Below are positions 5,265 through 7,096 of a stretch of DNA of 7,096 bases, piece after piece (position 1 is the stretch's first letter; every line of letters begins with the position of its first letter). The stretch lies in contig CALURE010000079.1 of assembly GCA_944323095.1 (NCBI GenBank), forward strand, positions 1-7,096, given 5' to 3'. A program made the position numbers and the translations under genes. The stretch is from Candidatus Gastranaerophilales bacterium (GTDB taxonomy: Bacteria > Cyanobacteriota > Vampirovibrionia > Gastranaerophilales > Gastranaerophilaceae). Below the pieces are notes generated by a model. That model did not search any database. It was not told the origin of the DNA and saw only the letters and a list, made by a program, of their open reading frames with translations.

Positions 5265-5726
5265 TCATTTATGCATAAGATCAAATAAATAATGTAGTAT
5301 GCACAAGATTATTCCAAATATAACAGGACCTGTTAAAAAATTAAATTTAAACCGTTCAATATCATCATCTATTGCAATATACGGCTGTAATGTTTTTAAA
5401 ATTTTATATAGTTGTCCTTTAAAACTTGTTTTGTATTTCACAGTGTTTCCGTCATACAAGTGAAAATTGATTTGTGCAAAATAGTGCAAATATGAGGTCC
5501 GTGTGAAATATCGTGCCATTACTGAAGGCTGTTCCATATCATCATCTACTGTAATATTTTTGATACAATTAAACGGGTAAACAGACGTACCTATTTTAAT
5601 AGTTTTTTGTTTTATATTAATGTCGAATTTTTCAAAATCCATATGACTAATATTATTTTTTATGACCATGAATTGGAATATAAATATTAGTAATACTATG
5701 CATGAAGCTACGATAACAATGAACAT
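5265..5726 (-). CDS. Two-TM protein with a central soluble beta-rich domain, unknown function
   Basis: A 153-residue protein with an N-terminal membrane segment (about 3-22) and a C-terminal one (about 131-149), so both ends anchor it. The middle, for example FDINIKQKTIKIG (34-46) then YPFNCIKNITVDDD (50-63), has the alternating pattern of beta strands seen in bacterial PH-like membrane proteins, but this is an impression of fold only and no family is recognised. The start is well supported: AAGAGGA (5737-5731 on the minus strand) lies 4 bases before ATG 5726. Upstream is the structured element 5757-5880 and its terminator, so the gene may depend on readthrough or on an unseen promoter in the T-rich gap. 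Confidence 0.8.
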   Translation of the reverse strand: MFIVIVASCIVLLIFIFQFMVIKNNISHMDFEKFDINIKQKTIKIGTSVYPFNCIKNITVDDDMEQPSVMARYFTRTSYLHYFAQINFHLYDGNTVKYKTSFKGQLYKILKTLQPYIAIDDDIERFKFNFLTGPVIFGIILCILHYLFDLMHK

Positions 5727-5752
5727 TTGTTCCTCTTTTAATTTTTTGTAAT

Positions 5753-5769
5753 AAAAAAGGCCGAAGGCC
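5753..5769 (-). terminator. Short GC hairpin plus T6 terminator closing the structured element
   Basis: On the minus strand GGCC-TTC-GGCC (5769-5759) is followed by six T (5758-5753). The stem is only four G-C pairs, but it is stable for its size and has the right T-tract. It would end a minus-strand transcript through the 5780-5865 element, about 27 bases before the start codon of the 5726-5265 gene. Confidence 0.5.
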
Positions 5770-5774
5770 GGACT
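5760..5774. repeat. 15-bp exact copy of the tRNA-Leu 3' end
   Basis: GCCGAAGGCCGGACT at 5760-5774 is identical, in the same orientation, to 5953-5967, which encodes the acceptor 3' strand and the 3' half of the T-arm of the tRNA-Leu gene. Similarity stops sharply on both sides. It may be a relic of tRNA duplication, an attachment-site-like repeat, or a terminator built from a tRNA fragment. Confidence 0.7.
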
Positions 5775-5779
5775 TTCTT

Positions 5780-5865
5780 GGATTGTTCGCGATAAACGGC
5801 ATTACGTATTTTGCCTGTATGCTTTCAGCATACAGCAAAATAGCTTCAGCCTCTGCTCACAATCC
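5780..5865 (-). other. G+C-rich structured non-coding element (candidate ncRNA, leader or small dispersed repeat)
   Basis: An outer stem GGATTGT (5780-5786) / ACAATCC (5859-5865) encloses a long hairpin: TATTTTG (5807-5813) with CAAAATA (5836-5842), then CTGTATGCT (5815-5823) with AGCATACAG (5827-5835). That is 16 pairs with a single bulged C and a 3-base loop. The block 5759-5870 has 55 G+C in 112 bases (49%) in a genome of about one third G+C, and I find no convincing reading frame. The terminator at 5753-5769 suggests minus-strand transcription. It could be a regulatory RNA, the leader of the 5726-5265 gene, or a MITE/REP-like repeat; no known RNA family was recognised. Confidence 0.5.
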
Positions 5866-5917
5866 GCCGAACCGAAAATAATGCTATGCATTTAGGTTCT
5901 AGTTCTGCTCTTATATC

Positions 5918-5952
5918 AAATAATAAGACACCAGTTAGGTGTCTTATTATTT
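5918..5952 (-). terminator. 15-bp perfect hairpin terminator of the tRNA-Leu gene
   Basis: AAATAATAAGACACC (5918-5932) and GGTGTCTTATTATTT (5938-5952) are perfectly complementary around a 5-base loop. The first stem base coincides with the tRNA discriminator base, so the hairpin abuts the mature 3' end. On the minus strand the 3' arm ends TTATTATTT, which fits an intrinsic terminator. The A/T-rich base of the stem makes it symmetric, so it may work in both directions. Confidence 0.75.
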
Positions 5953-6035
5953 GCCGAAGGCCGGACTCGAACCGGCACGTGGTTGCCCACACAAGATTTT
6001 GAGTCTAGCACGTCTACCAATTTCATCACTTCGGC
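5952..6035 (-). tRNA. tRNA-Leu (anticodon CAA)
   Basis: The minus-strand sequence folds as a type II tRNA of 84 bases: acceptor GCCGAAG/CTTCGGC with discriminator A, a D-arm containing AAATTGGTAGA, anticodon loop CTCAAAA with anticodon CAA (5999-6001), a long variable arm with stem GTGG-GCAA-CCAC, and T-arm GCCGG-TTCGAGT-CCGGC. It closely resembles E. coli tRNA-Leu(CAA), including an identical acceptor stem, and reads UUG. The 3' CCA is not encoded and must be added. The anticodon stem CTAGA/TCTTG contains a U-U mismatch at the second pair (28-42). Confidence 0.97.
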
Positions 6036-6058
6036 ATATATTTATTTGTCACTATTTT

Positions 6059-6086
6059 ATTTTATCAAAAACATTTAAAATTTCAA
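6059..6086 (-). promoter_or_regulatory. Promoter for tRNA-Leu
   Basis: On the minus strand TTGAAA (6086-6081) and TGATAAAAT (6067-6059, an extended -10 with TAAAAT) are separated by 16 bp. The expected start near 6052 leaves a 5' leader of about 17 bases before the mature tRNA at 6035. The rest of the gap to 6195 is nearly pure A/T, and I see no convincing promoter for the following plus-strand gene. Confidence 0.6.
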
Positions 6087-6195
6087 TTAAAATTTTTAAA
6101 ATTTTTTAAATTATTATTTTTTTTATTTAAGCGGTTAATGATATTGGATTATTTAATAATTTAAAATATGTTTGATAATTTTGAAAAGAGGGTTT

Positions 6196-6978
6196 ATGAA
6201 GCAGTTTTTCATTTTGTTAATTTTGTTATCATTTTTTTGCAGTTCTGCTTATTCTGCCGTGATGGAAGGCGGAGTGAGCAAAACCGGTGCAGGAAATGTA
6301 AGCAGGATAATTGACAGAGAAACAAACGATCCTGTCAGCGGAGCAAAAGTCAGTTTGCCAAAACAAAATTTTACAACTTATACAGATGGCAGCGGTGCTT
6401 TTCATTTAAACGCAGATATTAAAAATACTACCATATTATCTGTTGAAAAAAAAGGATACAGGCCTTTTTCGTTTACTATTGATGAAAAAACAGCATCTAA
6501 ACCTATTATTGTGGGCATAGAAAAAAGTAACGTACAGGACGTGATTATTGCATCTGATATGTTTCATCTCGGGGATGACAATTTTTCATCAAATTCCGCT
6601 AATTCAGGAGAATTCAGAGGAAAGTCGATAGGACCTTTTTATACCAAATCATTTATGATTGCTGCTAACGCTCTGGCTAAAACAAATTATCTTGTAATAG
6701 GTTCAATTATCGGAATTGATACTTTTATGGCAAAAACAATGAAACAAAATTCAATAGTACATTCTTTTTCAAGTCCTCCCGAGGTTTATTTTAACGGTTC
6801 TAAAATTGCTGAAATCCAGCTTAACGGTGACGGGCAGCGCATTAAAATTCCAAATAATCTTTTAAAACCGGGGCAGATGAATGAAATCACAATTAGAACC
6901 GGACGTAATTTGAAGCAAACTGCTTATATTGATTACGATGATATTGAATTTATGAATATAAGTATTCAATCAGAATAA
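6196..6978 (+). CDS. Secreted protein with carboxypeptidase-regulatory-like domain
   Basis: A 260-residue protein with a clear Sec signal peptide (MKQFFILLILLSFFCSSAYS-A, cleavage around residues 20-21). The cysteine at 15 is not in a good lipobox, so a lipoprotein is unlikely. Residues about 33-100 (GNVSRIIDRETNDPVSGAKV, then TYTDGSGAFHL and VEKKGYRPFSFTI) match the carboxypeptidase regulatory-like beta-sandwich pattern: a conserved G-A-x-V, then T-D-x-x-G-x-F. Residues about 110-260 are beta-rich, with PPEVYFNG, NNLLKPGQMNEITIRTG and DYDDIEFMNI, resembling the end of a jelly-roll or carbohydrate-binding-type domain. The role is probably surface or periplasmic binding, with no catalytic residues seen. 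ATG 6196 is preferred to TTG 6172 because GAGGG (6188-6192) lies just upstream and the signal peptide starts there. Confidence 0.85.
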   Translation: MKQFFILLILLSFFCSSAYSAVMEGGVSKTGAGNVSRIIDRETNDPVSGAKVSLPKQNFTTYTDGSGAFHLNADIKNTTILSVEKKGYRPFSFTIDEKTASKPIIVGIEKSNVQDVIIASDMFHLGDDNFSSNSANSGEFRGKSIGPFYTKSFMIAANALAKTNYLVIGSIIGIDTFMAKTMKQNSIVHSFSSPPEVYFNGSKIAEIQLNGDGQRIKIPNNLLKPGQMNEITIRTGRNLKQTAYIDYDDIEFMNISIQSE

Positions 6979-6984
6979 TAAAAA

Positions 6985-7008
6985 ACGACTTTCGGGTAAA
7001 AAAGTCGT
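6985..7008 (+). terminator. Weak hairpin after the secreted-protein gene
   Basis: ACGACTTT (6985-6992) pairs with AAAGTCGT (7001-7008) around an 8-base loop, starting 6 bases after the stop codon. It is followed by AAATTAATTTAA rather than a T-run, so it may stabilise the mRNA 3' end rather than terminate by itself. Confidence 0.5.
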
Positions 7009-7046
7009 AAATTAATTTAAGGAAACAAAAATTATAAAATTTTAGA

Positions 7047-7096
7047 ATAGTTTGAAGGTTTAGAAGTTTTTAACCTTTAGACTATAAGATTTTTTT
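7047..7096 (+). terminator. Intrinsic terminator at the window end
   Basis: ATAGTTTGAAGGTT (7047-7060) pairs with AACCTTTAGACTAT (7072-7085) in 14 pairs, two of them G-U, around an 11-base loop. It is followed by AAGA and seven T (7090-7096). This is a good intrinsic terminator, probably for the secreted-protein gene, or for a short RNA between 7009 and 7085. Confidence 0.75.

Noticed and set aside
5653..5838. Minus-strand 61-codon frame overlapping the structured element and the two-TM gene
   Set aside because: It starts at a TTG inside the long hairpin without a ribosome site, runs across the terminator and overlaps a well-supported gene in another frame.
5265..5967. A genuine prophage or genomic island at the tRNA-Leu gene
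   Set aside because: No integrase, recombinase or phage gene is present; only a 15-bp repeat and a short interval are seen, so it is reported only as a possible scar.
6172..6195. TTG 6172 as the start of the secreted protein
   Set aside because: It would put eight extra residues before a typical signal peptide; GAGGG just before ATG 6196 fits better.
1..7096. CRISPR array, insertion sequence, toxin-antitoxin pair or defence system
   Set aside because: No regularly spaced repeats, transposase, nuclease or paired small-gene signatures were found on either strand.

Overview
This 7.1 kb window is AT-rich (roughly one third G+C), bacterial and densely coding on both strands. It has AG-rich Shine-Dalgarno sites, some TTG starts and sigma70-type promoters. 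The combination of a lineage-restricted membrane protein opening with an Asn-rich 'ISFTN' stretch, split transketolase genes, a WecG/TagA glycosyltransferase and low G+C suggests a gut member of Candidatus Melainabacteria / Vampirovibrionia (Gastranaerophilales). This is inference from protein style, with no 16S gene or database search behind it.

Layout. Bases 1-198 are the C-terminal end of an unrecognised, cysteine-containing and unusually G+C-rich gene, followed by a perfect 13-bp hairpin. Bases 319-2304 are a tight three-gene operon: a WecG/TagA/CpsF glycosyltransferase, the N-terminal (TPP-binding) transketolase subunit and a YhcH/YjgK/YiaL-family cupin. It points to surface-glycan or sugar metabolism, but the matching transketolase C-terminal subunit is not here. 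Bases 2313-2500 hold a short transcription unit: promoter, Shine-Dalgarno, a 24-codon peptide with tandem Trp codons, and an intrinsic terminator. Segments of the peptide gene can form either an upstream hairpin or a long antiterminator with the terminator's 5' arm, which is the architecture of a ribosome-mediated attenuator. It precedes a 409-residue multi-pass membrane protein (2531-3760) that contains no tryptophan. That gene converges on, and overlaps by 29 bp, a minus-strand uridine-kinase-like P-loop kinase (3732-4595).

Bases 4772-5233 encode a small single-anchor exported protein with its own extended -10 promoter. Bases 5265-5726 (minus) encode a two-TM protein of unknown role. Upstream of it, about 110 bp of non-coding DNA (5759-5870) is much richer in G+C than its surroundings, folds into a strong hairpin inside an outer stem, and ends in a GC-hairpin/T6 terminator. 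That terminator contains a 15-bp copy of the 3' end of the nearby tRNA-Leu(CAA) gene (5952-6035, minus). A secreted protein with a carboxypeptidase-regulatory-like fold (6196-6978) and two downstream hairpins, the second a good terminator, close the window.

Most notable points: (1) the putative Trp-codon leader peptide/attenuator before a Trp-free membrane protein, with the competing explanation that the peptide is a truncated YqzL-like protein; (2) the G+C-rich structured non-coding element with tRNA-derived sequence and a possible partial second copy at 5237-5262. Without tools, all homology and folding statements were made by eye. Non-coding gaps are all under 300 bp: 199-318 (hairpin, promoter), 2305-2367 (promoter), 4596-4771 (divergent promoter region), 5727-5951 (structured element, terminators), 6036-6195 (tRNA promoter, otherwise featureless A/T), 6979-7096 (hairpins).
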